Shown piece after piece: positions 51,489-58,987 of a stretch of DNA of 64,000 nucleotides. The position numbers and the translations under genes were made by a program. This DNA comes from Lederbergia galactosidilytica. GTDB lineage: Bacteria > Bacillota > Bacilli > Bacillales > Bacillaceae_C. The stretch is taken from assembly GCF_017873565.1 (NCBI RefSeq), contig NZ_JAGGKH010000004.1, positions 1-64,000 on the forward strand, in the 5' to 3' direction. Below the pieces are notes generated by a model, which worked only from the letters and a program-made list of their open reading frames with translations, searched no databases and was not told the DNA's origin. Numbering within the stretch: position 1 is the first letter of the stretch; each line of letters begins with the position of its first letter.

Positions 51489-52499
51489 ATGTTAAATATT
51501 AAAAATGTATCGAAAATATATAAAACAAAATCTGGTACCGTTACAGGAGTTGACAAAGTTTCTCTTACGATTGAGAAAGGAGAAATCTTTGGAATCGTCG
51601 GTTATTCTGGGGCAGGAAAAAGCTCCTTACTTCGCTGTATTAATATGTTAGAGCGGCCGACGAGCGGGCAAGTTTTCATTGAGGGAATCGATTTAACTAC
51701 CCTTAATGCAAAAGAGCTTCGCCAAGCTCGCCTCAAAATCGGGATGATTTTTCAGCACTTCCATTTAATCAGTCAAAAAACTGTTGGCGAAAATATTGCC
51801 TTTGCTCTAAAAGCCGCTCAAACACCTAAAAATGAGATCAAACCGAGGGTAAAGGAATTATTGGACATGGTTGGTCTCGCGGACAAACTGAATGTTTATC
51901 CTAGCCAACTAAGCGGTGGGCAAAAACAACGTGTAGGTATTGCTAGAGCACTAGCCAATAACCCTTCCGTCTTACTATGTGATGAGGCTACTTCTGCTCT
52001 TGATCCAACAACCACCCTTTCCATTTTACATTTATTAAAAAAGATTAATCGCGAGTTAGGGTTGACGATCGTGTTGATTACCCACGAAATGGATGTAGTA
52101 AAAGAAATTTGTGACCGAATGGCTGTCATGCAAGATGGCCGTGTTGTCGAGGAGGGAACGGTTTATGAACTCTTTTCTAATCCACAGGAGCCTTTAACGA
52201 AGGAATTTATTAGTAGCATTGTTTCCTTTACTATCCCAGAGGCGATTTTAAATGAAGTGTCAGGACAGCTGGTAAAAGTTCTATTTAAAGGTAAGATTGC
52301 TGGTGAAGGTATCATTTCCGATACAATTGAGCGATATCAAGTAAAAGGGAACTTCCTACATGGCACCATTGAATATATTCAGGAGCAACCTTTAGGTATC
52401 TTTTTAATGGAGCTAACTGGTGAAACGGAACGAATCCAGATGGCTATTGATTATATGGAAAAACGCGGAGCACAAGTGGAGGTGATCAAGCATGTTTGA
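51489..52499 (+). CDS. metN: Methionine ABC transporter ATP-binding protein
   Basis: This 336-residue ATPase of the MetN type has Walker A GYSGAGKSSLLR, signature LSGGQKQRVG, Walker B VLLCDEATSALDP and switch THEMDVV. A C-terminal NIL (ACT-like) domain at about 260-336 senses methionine, with VKVLFKGKIAGEGIIS and IEYIQEQPLGIF. I chose ATG at 51489 because AAAGGTGAATGCC precedes it; a longer frame from 51354 has no homology before this point. It is the first gene of metN-metI-metQ, all under the SAM riboswitch, and its stop overlaps the metI start by 8 bases. Confidence 0.94.
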   Translation: MLNIKNVSKIYKTKSGTVTGVDKVSLTIEKGEIFGIVGYSGAGKSSLLRCINMLERPTSGQVFIEGIDLTTLNAKELRQARLKIGMIFQHFHLISQKTVGENIAFALKAAQTPKNEIKPRVKELLDMVGLADKLNVYPSQLSGGQKQRVGIARALANNPSVLLCDEATSALDPTTTLSILHLLKKINRELGLTIVLITHEMDVVKEICDRMAVMQDGRVVEEGTVYELFSNPQEPLTKEFISSIVSFTIPEAILNEVSGQLVKVLFKGKIAGEGIISDTIERYQVKGNFLHGTIEYIQEQPLGIFLMELTGETERIQMAIDYMEKRGAQVEVIKHV

Positions 52500-53160
52500 T
52501 TTCCAACATTTCATTGAGATGTTACCAGACATTTGGAAAGCTTTCGGTGAGACCTTGCAAATGATTGGAATTTCCGTTGCCTTTGCGATTTTATTTGGAA
52601 TTCCGTTAGGTATTATCTTATTCATAACGAATAGAGGACTTTTCCTAGAAAATCGATTATTGAATGGTGTGCTAGGCTTCGTAATTAATTTGGTTCGTTC
52701 CATTCCATTTTTAATTTTAATTGTTGCGCTTATTCCTTTAACAAGATTGATTGTAGGAGAAACCATCGGCCCTATTGCCGCCAGTGTTTCTTTATCCATT
52801 GCAGCAATCCCCTTCTTGGCGCGGATCGTCGAAACATCCTTACGTGAAATTGATAAGGGTGTGATTGAAGCAGCAATTGCGATTGGGGCAACACCATGGA
52901 TGATTATTAAAGGAGTCCTGTTGCCAGAAGCCAAGTCTAGTATCATCCAAGGGATCACATTAACGATTATCAGCTTAATTGCCTTTTCCGCAATGGCGGG
53001 AACGGTTGGCGGCGGTGGTATAGGTGACCTTGCTGTTCGCTTTGGCTACTATCGTTATGATAATACGATTATGATTTCGACCATAGTGATTTTAGTCATT
53101 CTTGTCCAATTGCTTCAGCAAGCGGGCGATCTCATTGCAAAAGTAATAGATAAACGATAA
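52492..53160 (+). CDS. metI: Methionine ABC transporter permease
   Basis: This 222-residue permease has five membrane helices of the MetI type: LPDIWKAFGETLQMIGISVAFA, VRSIPFLILIVALIPLTRLIVG and the EAA loop EAAIAIGATPWMIIKGVLLPEAKS (about residues 130-153). AFSAMAGTVGGGGIGDLAVRFGYYRYD follows. It forms the channel for methionine. Its ATG lies inside the end of metN, which suggests translational coupling. The metQ start is 18 bases downstream. Confidence 0.95.
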   Translation: MFDFQHFIEMLPDIWKAFGETLQMIGISVAFAILFGIPLGIILFITNRGLFLENRLLNGVLGFVINLVRSIPFLILIVALIPLTRLIVGETIGPIAASVSLSIAAIPFLARIVETSLREIDKGVIEAAIAIGATPWMIIKGVLLPEAKSSIIQGITLTIISLIAFSAMAGTVGGGGIGDLAVRFGYYRYDNTIMISTIVILVILVQLLQQAGDLIAKVIDKR

Positions 53161-53178
53161 TTCAAGGAGAGATAGAAA

Positions 53179-53985
53179 ATGAAAAAATTATTATTTAGTC
53201 TTTTAACTCTGGCACTTGTAATAGGTTTGGCTGCTTGTGGCGGCGAGAAAAAGGATGAAAAATCGATAACTCTCGGTGCGACTGCCGGCCCTTATAGCGA
53301 TATGCTAAATAAAGCTATTAAACCTTTATTAGAAGATAAAGGATATAAGGTAGAGATTAAAGAGTTCAGTGATTATATCCAGCCTAATATCGCTTTGAAT
53401 GAAGGAAGTCTAGACGCTAACTTGTTCCAACATACTATTTACCTAGAAAACTTTGAGCAAGAAAATGATATGGATCTTACCGCATTAATTATTGTACCAA
53501 CTGCGCCAATGGGAGTTTACTCAGAAAAGTACCAATCATTGGATGAAATTGAAGACGGGGCAACTGTCGCTATTCCAAACGACCCTTCAAACGCAGCTAG
53601 AGCTTTATTAATGCTACAGGAAAATGGCTTGATTAAAGTAGACCCTAATGTTGAAGACTTAAAGGCTTCAGAAAAGGATATTAAAGAAAACGAGAAAAAT
53701 CTTGACTTCAAACCACTTGAAGCTGGCAGCTTACCACGTGCTGTAGAAAGTGTTGATCTTGTTACAGTACCTGGAAACTTTGCCCTTGCTGCGAAAATGG
53801 ATCTACTCGATGCCATCGTACTCGAAAACATGCCTGATGAATATCGTAACGTCGTTGCCATCAAAGCCGACAATGAAGATTCCCAACTAGCCAAAGACCT
53901 AAAAGAAGTCGTCCAATCACCGGAATTCGAAAAAACCATCGACCAAGACTTCCAAGGCTTCGGCAAACCAGAATGGATGCAATAA
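53179..53985 (+). CDS. metQ: Methionine-binding lipoprotein
   Basis: This 268-residue lipoprotein has a signal peptide ending in the lipobox GLAAC (residues 17-21). The NlpA/MetQ body carries EFSDYIQPNIALNEGSLDANLFQHTIYLENF, PTAPMGVYSEKYQSLDEI, and ATVAIPNDPSNAARAL. It binds methionine outside the membrane for MetNI. ATG at 53179 follows AAGGAGAGATAGAAA. It is the last gene of the riboswitch-controlled operon; a palindromic repeat immediately follows its stop codon. Confidence 0.94.
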   Translation: MKKLLFSLLTLALVIGLAACGGEKKDEKSITLGATAGPYSDMLNKAIKPLLEDKGYKVEIKEFSDYIQPNIALNEGSLDANLFQHTIYLENFEQENDMDLTALIIVPTAPMGVYSEKYQSLDEIEDGATVAIPNDPSNAARALLMLQENGLIKVDPNVEDLKASEKDIKENEKNLDFKPLEAGSLPRAVESVDLVTVPGNFALAAKMDLLDAIVLENMPDEYRNVVAIKADNEDSQLAKDLKEVVQSPEFEKTIDQDFQGFGKPEWMQ

Positions 53986-54039
53986 GGGGACTGTCCCCCA
54001 CTTTGGTAAAGCATTAACGTGGTGGGGGACTGTCCCCCA
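53986..54039. repeat. Inverted pair of GGGGGACTGTCCCCC palindromes
   Basis: GGGGACTGTCCCCCA (53986-54000) and TGGGGGACTGTCCCCCA (54023-54039) are two copies of the same palindrome, 36 bp apart. Each folds on itself and they can also pair with one another. The same word is common as an intergenic repeat in Bacillaceae genomes. It starts directly after the metQ stop and ends next to the ribosome site of the following gene, so it may limit read-through. Confidence 0.8.
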
Positions 54040-54056
54040 AAAAGGAGTGAAACTCG

Positions 54057-55130
54057 ATGGCTGAGTTAGTGGTACGGGGTGCCCCAGCGGAATATGTTTG
54101 TAGGGTTGGGGTTTTAGAAGAATTAGAAGAAAAATTATTGTTGCGGAATATTCAGCGTGTGCTCATTGTTACAGGAGTTCAATCATGGATTGCGGCGGAA
54201 AGCTTATTTCCTTCATTTCATACAGTAGAGAGTAGACGGATTACTTATAATGGGGAATGTACGCTTGAGGAAATGGATCGTCTTGCCAATGTTGCTCATG
54301 CCTTCCAAGCAGATGCCATAATCGGGGTTGGTGGCGGAAAAGTGCTTGATGTTGTTAAGGGCGCTTGTCATCAATTAGGTAGAAAATCCATTCTAATTCC
54401 TACACTCGCCTCCAATTGTGCTCCTTGGACACCATTAAGCGTGATTTATACTGAAGATGGGCAAATGACCCATTATGATATTTACCCATCAAGTGTGGAT
54501 CTTTTACTTGTTGAACCGCAAATTTTAATTAGTGCACCCGTTTCTATGTTAATTGCAGGAATCGGTGATACATTGGCTAAATGGGTAGAAGCTGATGTCT
54601 TGATTTGTCAACTCCCCCATCTCTCTCTGCCTGTAAAAATTGCTCATGACACCGCGAAGCTTTGTGCAGATGAAATGTTTGCGCATGGGGAAGCAGCTAT
54701 AAAAGCCAGCAAAGAAAAGCAAGTCCATGATTCTTTTATAAGAATTGTGGAAACCATTATTATGCTTGGTGGCATGGTCGGTGGTTATGGGGATCAATAC
54801 GGACGAATTGCTGGTGCCCATTCTATCCATAATGGCCTCACGGTTGTACCTGAAGCTCATTCCATTCTCCATGGCGATAAAGTGGCATATGGCATCCTTG
54901 TTCAGCTTACATTAGAAGGAAAGAGTGATGAAGTCGCGCGCTATATATCCTTTTATGAGCGATTAGGTCTTCCAAAAAGCTTACAAGATATGAAGATTGC
55001 TAATAAGTGGATTAAGAAGATTGCCGAGCAAACAACACGCACGAATGAATCCATTCATCTTATGAAGGATGGTGGAGTAACGGCAGAAGAAGTTACTTCC
55101 GCTATTCTTGCATTGGAATCATCTATATAA
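54057..55130 (+). CDS. Iron-containing alcohol dehydrogenase family protein (HcxA/GldA-like)
   Basis: This 357-residue metal-dependent dehydrogenase has an N-terminal nucleotide-binding domain with IIGVGGGKVLDVVKGACH (about 91-108) and TLASNCAPWTPLSVIY. The helical C-terminal metal-binding domain shows IGDTLAKWVEAD and IAGAHSIHNGL with EAHSILHGDKVAYG, where the Asp and His ligands lie. It is closest in style to glycerol dehydrogenase-like HcxA (E. coli YbdH), a hydroxycarboxylate dehydrogenase. Lying after metNIQ, it might reduce a 2-oxo acid such as the methionine keto acid. The ATG at 54057 follows AAAGGAGTG. It is less likely to be glycerol-1-phosphate dehydrogenase. Confidence 0.8.
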   Translation: MAELVVRGAPAEYVCRVGVLEELEEKLLLRNIQRVLIVTGVQSWIAAESLFPSFHTVESRRITYNGECTLEEMDRLANVAHAFQADAIIGVGGGKVLDVVKGACHQLGRKSILIPTLASNCAPWTPLSVIYTEDGQMTHYDIYPSSVDLLLVEPQILISAPVSMLIAGIGDTLAKWVEADVLICQLPHLSLPVKIAHDTAKLCADEMFAHGEAAIKASKEKQVHDSFIRIVETIIMLGGMVGGYGDQYGRIAGAHSIHNGLTVVPEAHSILHGDKVAYGILVQLTLEGKSDEVARYISFYERLGLPKSLQDMKIANKWIKKIAEQTTRTNESIHLMKDGGVTAEEVTSAILALESSI

Positions 55131-55175
55131 CAGAAACATTCAGAACCTTTTAGGCTAAGAAAACTAAAAGACCAA

Positions 55176-55207
55176 ACAAAACGCTTGAATGCATTCAAGC
55201 GTTTTGT
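55176..55207. terminator. Perfect bidirectional terminator
   Basis: ACAAAACGCTTGAATG and its exact reverse complement form a 32-bp palindrome (55176-55207) with a T-run at both ends on opposite strands. It separates the convergent dehydrogenase and nitroreductase genes. Confidence 0.92.
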
Positions 55208-55212
55208 TCTAT

Positions 55213-55746
55213 TTAATCCTCCTGACCAAATTTTTCAAAAAAGATAGTTTCTTCTCGCTTCAGCAGCTTTTTTTCTTTCGGTTCTCCTTCCGGAAACCCC
55301 ATTCCCAAGATCGCCACAATCCTTCTGTCTTCCGGAATGTGAAGTGCATTCCTAACATAGGACTCACGTGTCTCCGATTCCCTCTCATCTTCAGAATGAT
55401 AGACAGCTCCAAAGCCGACTCCGATCCCAAGATCTGTCGCTCCCAGCCAGATGAAAGCTGAAGCAATAGAAGCATCCTGTAACCAATATTTACTTACATC
55501 TGGTCTTCCTGTTACAATAATGGCCACTTGAGCGGTGGCCATCCATTTCATAAACGGTGTTGTTTTCTCCAAATAGTCTAACATTTCTCGACTTTCAACA
55601 ATGATAAATTCTCTCGAAAGTAAATTATTGCCTGATGGCGCATAATACGCAGAATCAATGATATCCTTTAAAATTTCTTGGGGAATTTGCTTGCCTTGAA
55701 AATTTGTGGCCTCTCGACGCGAACGAATGACATCCAACACAGACAT
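55213..55746 (-). CDS. Nitroreductase family protein
   Basis: This 177-residue FMN enzyme has the family N-terminus VLDVIRSRREATNFQ, in which arginines bind FMN. APSGNNLLSREFIIV follows, then IASAFIWLGATDLGIGVGFGA. The C-terminal IVAILGMGFPEGEPKEKK is typical of small oxygen-insensitive nitroreductases. The ATG at 55746 follows AAGGGAGGATACTTTT; the longer frame to 55788 adds 14 unrelated residues. It is monocistronic, with a terminator at its end. The substrate is unknown. Confidence 0.87.
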   Translation of the reverse strand: MSVLDVIRSRREATNFQGKQIPQEILKDIIDSAYYAPSGNNLLSREFIIVESREMLDYLEKTTPFMKWMATAQVAIIVTGRPDVSKYWLQDASIASAFIWLGATDLGIGVGFGAVYHSEDERESETRESYVRNALHIPEDRRIVAILGMGFPEGEPKEKKLLKREETIFFEKFGQED

Positions 55747-55858
55747 AAAAGTATCCTCCCTTATAATAGAGAGTGTCTCTATATACATTTTATCCTATCG
55801 TATAACTAGGTTTATTTTCAAGAGGATTCATCCTTTAACAAAGGGTTAAAATCAAAAA

Positions 55859-55887
55859 ATGGGAGTCATATTTTTATTGACCCCCAT
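55859..55887 (-). terminator. Terminator of the M20-DUF3100 operon
   Basis: ATGGGGGTCA pairs with TGACTCCCAT on the minus strand with one mismatch, followed by TTTTTTGATTTT. It lies about 90 bases downstream of the last gene (stop at 55978). Confidence 0.75.
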
Positions 55888-55977
55888 CTTCTTAGATATA
55901 TTTAAAGCTATTTCTTCCTATAAAAAGCTATTTATTTTTTATATTTCTTTTCAAAGCTATTTAGAATTTCAACTGAT

Positions 55978-56463
55978 TTATTTTCCAGATAAGTATAAAC
56001 CGAATTGGGCGAGGAGAGCACTGCCTACATAAGTCCCTGTAAAAACAAAAACAGCTACTATCGCGACTTTCCAAGAAGTTTTCCTCAAATCAACTAAACG
56101 ATCAGCCACAGAAATACCTGCAAAGGCTAAAATTGGCGTGGTGATAGATAGAAAATCGACCGCGGCAATAGCTTGTACAAAAAAGTCTGAAATCAAACAT
56201 AGAATTAAGGAAACAATAGAAACCCAACCAAGTATCGGGAAGTCACGAATTACCTTTACAGGTACCTTTTGCATCAGGTCTGAAATTAAAATTCCAATCA
56301 TGGAAAAAGCCCAAAGAACAATCAATCCCGCAATTGTCATCATCGTGATCGGCGTTGATTCTGGATCTTTCAGTAATTTAATTTCTTGAGTAAATAAAAT
56401 TAATGCCACACTAAGCAATAGCACAAGGCTAAACTTTACATACTTATTTGATAACTTTTCCAT
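55978..56463 (-). CDS. Small integral membrane protein, partner of the DUF3100-type protein
   Basis: This 161-residue protein has five predicted membrane helices (about residues 10-28, 36-58, 72-92, 97-112 and 130-152) and little soluble sequence. No family was identified with certainty. Its ATG overlaps the stop codon of the preceding membrane protein gene (TAATG), so both are made together. They may form one transporter for the substrate of the M20 amidohydrolase upstream. This pairing is inferred from the operon. Confidence 0.65.
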   Translation of the reverse strand: MEKLSNKYVKFSLVLLLSVALILFTQEIKLLKDPESTPITMMTIAGLIVLWAFSMIGILISDLMQKVPVKVIRDFPILGWVSIVSLILCLISDFFVQAIAAVDFLSITTPILAFAGISVADRLVDLRKTSWKVAIVAVFVFTGTYVGSALLAQFGLYLSGK

Positions 56464-57251
56464 TATTTCTCACCTCTGATGAAGAGCCCATACATGAACT
56501 TTTGCAGTGGCGCTGCTAAAAACACCATTGTGAAGGTTCCTAGGAAACTCGTTAATAGTTGGCTTGCAGAAGCATAGGCTCGAATCGTCTCACCTAATTC
56601 AGGCATACGCGCTACTAATGTTGAAGAAGCAGCTGTCATCATACTTCCAGAACCAACCCCTGACGCCATAGCGAGCGCTTCGACCCGAAAGCCCAGATCT
56701 AAAAGAACAGGAGCAAAGATGCTGAAGAAGATCGCGCCAAATAACGTTCCAATAATATATAGGGAAAGCACTCCTCTACCTTCAGGTGATTCCAACGTAT
56801 ATTTTTCGGAAATATAAGCAAGTTCCCCTTCTCTTCCAATTCCGAGTGTTGCCCCAATTGCTTCACGTCTTAAGCCAATTAACAATGCAATCGGCAGACC
56901 TAAAACAACGGTTCCCAAATTTCCTACTTCCTGAATTAAGAATACCCAACCGATACTCAAAATTTCTTTTAATTTTGGGGCCACATCTGCGCCATATCTG
57001 GCCATTAAAGGCAACATAATAAAGATTAGATACTTACTAGCAAAATTCACGTTTTCTTTACTATAAATTTTCTTTATAATGCCTTTTCTGAAAATTTGGA
57101 TCCCCAAAACCATGGTAATAATAATAGCAAAAACAAGTGGCAGCAAACCGATATTAAATTTTCCAATCGGGATCGACTGGAAACCAATTCCTTCTGAAAT
57201 TGCAATCACGACCAATACAAAAATCAGTAATAATAGAAAATTTCTCTTCAT
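56463..57251 (-). CDS. DUF3100-type integral membrane protein
   Basis: This 262-residue membrane protein has seven or eight predicted helices. It begins with a hydrophobic segment, followed by NIGLLPLVFAIIITMVLG and YLIFIMLPLMARYGADVAPKLK. A conserved-looking loop is EAIGATLGIGREGELAYISEKYTLESPEGRG, and the end carries AMASGVGSGSMMTAASSTL. The pattern agrees with the DUF3100 family, often encoded beside M20 peptidases and thought to be transporters. It lies between the amidohydrolase (138 bases upstream) and the small membrane protein. The transported compound is unknown. Confidence 0.7.
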   Translation of the reverse strand: MKRNFLLLLIFVLVVIAISEGIGFQSIPIGKFNIGLLPLVFAIIITMVLGIQIFRKGIIKKIYSKENVNFASKYLIFIMLPLMARYGADVAPKLKEILSIGWVFLIQEVGNLGTVVLGLPIALLIGLRREAIGATLGIGREGELAYISEKYTLESPEGRGVLSLYIIGTLFGAIFFSIFAPVLLDLGFRVEALAMASGVGSGSMMTAASSTLVARMPELGETIRAYASASQLLTSFLGTFTMVFLAAPLQKFMYGLFIRGEK

Positions 57252-57389
57252 GATGACACTCCCTTATTAATGAATGTTCAAAAGAAAGATAAAAGGGACC
57301 AAGAAATTCACAGTGTCATTTTTACCGTGGCCTGCACGACAGAATGCTGCGAATTTAGCCTTTGATTCTTCCCTTTTGAACATCCCCAG

Positions 57390-58643
57390 TTAGTCTACAA
57401 TTGTTTTAATTAATGCTTCATATTCAGTAAATGAGCGCTTATATAACTGATTTTTGTCTACTTTTCCACTCATATGGATAAAAACTTGAGATAAAAATTC
57501 TGGGAAAATTTCAAACAAAAACTCTTGATCTATATCGATAAAATCGTCTCCATGGATCGTACCCGTAAAGCCGCTATGGCCAATTTGAATACAAGGGATC
57601 ATAAAGGATAGATCCCCAATATCTCCACCTGCACTAATAGCATTATTATCAAGAAGAACATCTATCTTTTCATTCTTCTCAAATGCTTCTCTAACAAACT
57701 CAGAGAGATAACGGTATTGTTTAAAAGGAAGGTACCCCATCTGTGTTTGAATATTAACTTCCCCTTGGAGAGCCATAGCACTGCCCTTTGCCGCATCATC
57801 TAGCTTGACAGCTGCTTCCTTGATATATTCAACAGACTGAGCCCGCAAATCGGTTCCAACAACCATTCGATTAGGGATGACGTTTGTCGACATATCAGAA
57901 TCCATGACAATCGGATTAATTCGAACCATTTCTCGTTCATTCATTTGCTGCCTTGCCAAGCCAACCGCAACATTAAAAAGGGTGGACATGCTATAGGCGT
58001 TTTTGGAAGAGAAAGGGTCAAAGCCAGCATGGGTCGCCTTTCCTTTAAACTCATAATATTTATAAAGGAAACCAGCTAATGCAGTATTAATATCAATTGT
58101 TCTCTTATCAAATTCTCCACCAATAGCATGAACACAAACCGCGCAATCAATATCATCAAACACACCGAGTCGCATCGCTTCCGGTTTCCCGCCATAATAA
58201 GCTATAGTTCCATTTTTCAAAAGCTCATCCCGATACCGAAGGTCCAAATATTCTTCCGCCGGCACAAAAATAAACACAAGTTCATAATCAAAAGTTTCAT
58301 AGACTTTTGACTGATATAGATACTTATAAAGAGCTAATGCAATCGCTACTTGTGTATAATGACCACAGTTGTGAGCAGCCCCTGTTTCTGGATCCGCGTT
58401 TCGATGGGTCGGCGCATAGACGGCATCCAATTCAGCTATAAACGCAATTTTCAGCTTCTTTCCGCCCCCTAGACTTGTGCGAAAACCCGTTGTACTGAAT
58501 TCATTCAATTGTAAATCAGGATTAACGTTTTTCAAAAAGTTCACGATTGTTCCCTTTGTCTTGAATTCTTTATAACCTAATTCAGGGTTATTGAATATTT
58601 TTTCTGCTATTTTCTTAATTTCATCATACTGTGTATTAAACAT
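57390..58643 (-). CDS. M20 family amidohydrolase (AbgB/aminoacylase-like)
   Basis: This 417-residue metallo-amidohydrolase shows the M20 arrangement. The N-terminal helix IAEKIFNNPELGYKEFKT carries the Glu of the family, then HNCGHYTQVAI with metal ligands near residue 92, and FVPAEEYLDL with the catalytic Glu pair. The dimerisation domain includes KGKATHAGFDPFSSKNAY (about 200), and IQIGHSGFTGTIHGDDF near the end supplies the last histidine. It would remove an acyl or amide group from an amino acid or conjugate, like AbgB or IAA-amino-acid hydrolases. It is the first gene of the operon with the DUF3100 transporter. A deep inverted repeat (TGTTCAAAAG and CTTTTGAACA) lies in the downstream gap. 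Confidence 0.82.
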   Translation of the reverse strand: MFNTQYDEIKKIAEKIFNNPELGYKEFKTKGTIVNFLKNVNPDLQLNEFSTTGFRTSLGGGKKLKIAFIAELDAVYAPTHRNADPETGAAHNCGHYTQVAIALALYKYLYQSKVYETFDYELVFIFVPAEEYLDLRYRDELLKNGTIAYYGGKPEAMRLGVFDDIDCAVCVHAIGGEFDKRTIDINTALAGFLYKYYEFKGKATHAGFDPFSSKNAYSMSTLFNVAVGLARQQMNEREMVRINPIVMDSDMSTNVIPNRMVVGTDLRAQSVEYIKEAAVKLDDAAKGSAMALQGEVNIQTQMGYLPFKQYRYLSEFVREAFEKNEKIDVLLDNNAISAGGDIGDLSFMIPCIQIGHSGFTGTIHGDDFIDIDQEFLFEIFPEFLSQVFIHMSGKVDKNQLYKRSFTEYEALIKTIVD

Positions 58644-58987
58644 CTAGATGACCTCCTTAAAAGACTCCTTCATCATACACCAAAAACACGAATAAATAAA
58701 TAAAAACACGAGATATCATTCGCCTTTAATTAAGTTTTTTCACATTAACTCAATATTTTACCTTTACAATGTTCGATTAAGTTATTTTATCTAAAGAAGA
58801 TAAACAAAAATTATCTTGCGATAGATTTTCAGTCCACTTGCTCCTCTAGGATTTCATCGCTAACTTAGACCCTCAGCCTTTTCAACGATCAATAATTTCT
58901 TTTTTCCCCTGCAAGCATCTCTATATTCCCTTTGCTTGATCACTTATCAATTCATATTTCCACACACTACTTCAGCATCATTAGAAG
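58644..58987. other. Intergenic region upstream of the M20 operon
   Basis: About 340 bp hold the M20 promoter region and the end of the metallophosphatase transcript. AT-rich; no gene, repeat or terminator stood out. Confidence 0.4.

Noticed and set aside
52413-52958. 181-residue minus-strand frame opposite metI
   Set aside because: It is the complementary shadow of the metI coding region, which has full family motifs.
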